Of a stretch of DNA of 64,000 nucleotides, positions 63,851 to 64,000 are shown one piece after another. The stretch covers positions 1-64,000 of the forward strand of contig CAZDQF010000008.1 of the NCBI GenBank assembly GCA_964507445.1, written 5' to 3'. The notes below the pieces were generated by a model. It had not been told where the DNA came from. It did not search any database and was given only the letters and a program-made list of their open reading frames with translations. Made by a program: the position numbers and the translations under genes. Positions within the stretch are counted from its first letter, which is position 1; each line of letters starts with the position of its first letter. The stretch comes from GCA-2683135 sp964507445. Its GTDB lineage: Bacteria; Planctomycetota; GCA-002687715.

Positions 63851-64000
63851 GTGATCAGATCTCTTTGCTACCTCTCGCTCGTCGCTGCCCTGCTCTGCGT
63901 CTCTGCCGCCGCCCAGGACGTCATCGCCGAGGCGAAGAAGGAACTGGACGCCAAGAACTACGATCGGGTGATCGAACTCCTGGAAGATAAGTACGACGAC
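63851..64000 (+). CDS. Start of an exported protein gene, cut by the window end
   Basis: A GTG at 63851 with GGAGA eight bases before it opens a frame of 50 codons that runs off the right edge. The translation has a signal peptide (SLCYLSLVAALLCVSAAAQ) and then a charged helix (VIAEAKKELDAKNYDRVIEL) like a TPR or tetratrico-type repeat unit. It is divergent from lysS across 190 bases. The family cannot be determined from this fragment. Confidence 0.7.
   Translation, partial: MIRSLCYLSLVAALLCVSAAAQDVIAEAKKELDAKNYDRVIELLEDKYDD

Overview
The window is high-GC bacterial DNA, almost completely filled with protein genes. No rRNA, tRNA, CRISPR array, insertion sequence or phage gene was recognised, and no gene-free stretch exceeds about 300 bases. 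The gene content looks most like a deep-branching Planctomycetota. It includes CotH and lamin-tail secreted proteins, exported quinoprotein-like propellers carrying a methyltransferase-like domain, a C1-like phospholipase C, FHA proteins and several HEAT-repeat exported proteins. This assignment is inference, and Myxococcota or a candidate phylum cannot be excluded. Genes are commonly joined by ATGA, GTGA or TGATG overlaps. The first 46 bases are pure C, which suggests a contig edge or a sequencing artefact.

Layout. (1) 56-5361: secreted beta-rich proteins, a beta-lactamase-fold lipoprotein and a CotH protein. (2) 5480-7854 (+): a metallo-beta-lactamase-fold protein resembling class II cyclic-nucleotide phosphodiesterases, translationally overlapped with an FHA-GAF-class III adenylate cyclase. 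(3) 16957-7879 (-): a redox operon with a cyclic-nucleotide-binding four-cluster ferredoxin, a di-haem cytochrome b, a decahaem cytochrome c, a pentahaem lipoprotein cytochrome, an outer-membrane barrel and a membrane-anchored FAD/2Fe-2S reductase. (4) 17127-19449 (+): two paralogous tetrahaem cytochromes. (5) 19516-25638 (+): exported propeller, phospholipase and HEAT proteins. (6) 33051-25660 (-): an isoprenoid gene series with prenyl synthase, type 2 IPP isomerase, HMG-CoA reductase, mevalonate kinase, a mevalonate (di)phosphate decarboxylase homologue, isopentenyl phosphate kinase and squalene/phytoene synthase. No phosphomevalonate kinase is present, so this looks like the alternative mevalonate route. 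(7) 33196-49702: aquaporin plus arsenate reductase, an rRNA methyltransferase, an intracellular-looking subtilase with a CBM48-like tail, a degenerate amidohydrolase with a very acidic tail, AroA, a GDPD, CutC, a pentapeptide-repeat potassium channel, HDOD, and a ferredoxin overlapped with a Ser/Thr kinase. (8) 54352-49727 (-): a Leu/Glu/Phe dehydrogenase followed by sdhCAB. (9) 54513-64000: DUF2203, exported proteins, an FHA-pseudokinase, a GT28-like glycosyltransferase, LysS and the start of a gene that leaves the window.

The most interesting system is regions 2-4. A cAMP-making enzyme and a probable cAMP-destroying enzyme lie end to end against an operon whose ferredoxin subunit carries an intact cyclic-nucleotide-binding cassette. 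The operon gives a continuous set of carriers: NAD(P)H to FAD/2Fe-2S, to 4Fe-4S clusters, to haem b, to periplasmic multihaem c, to a haem lipoprotein and an outer-membrane barrel. The proposal is a cAMP-gated transmembrane, possibly trans-outer-membrane, electron conduit. The parts are visible in the sequence; the gating and direction of flow are inference.
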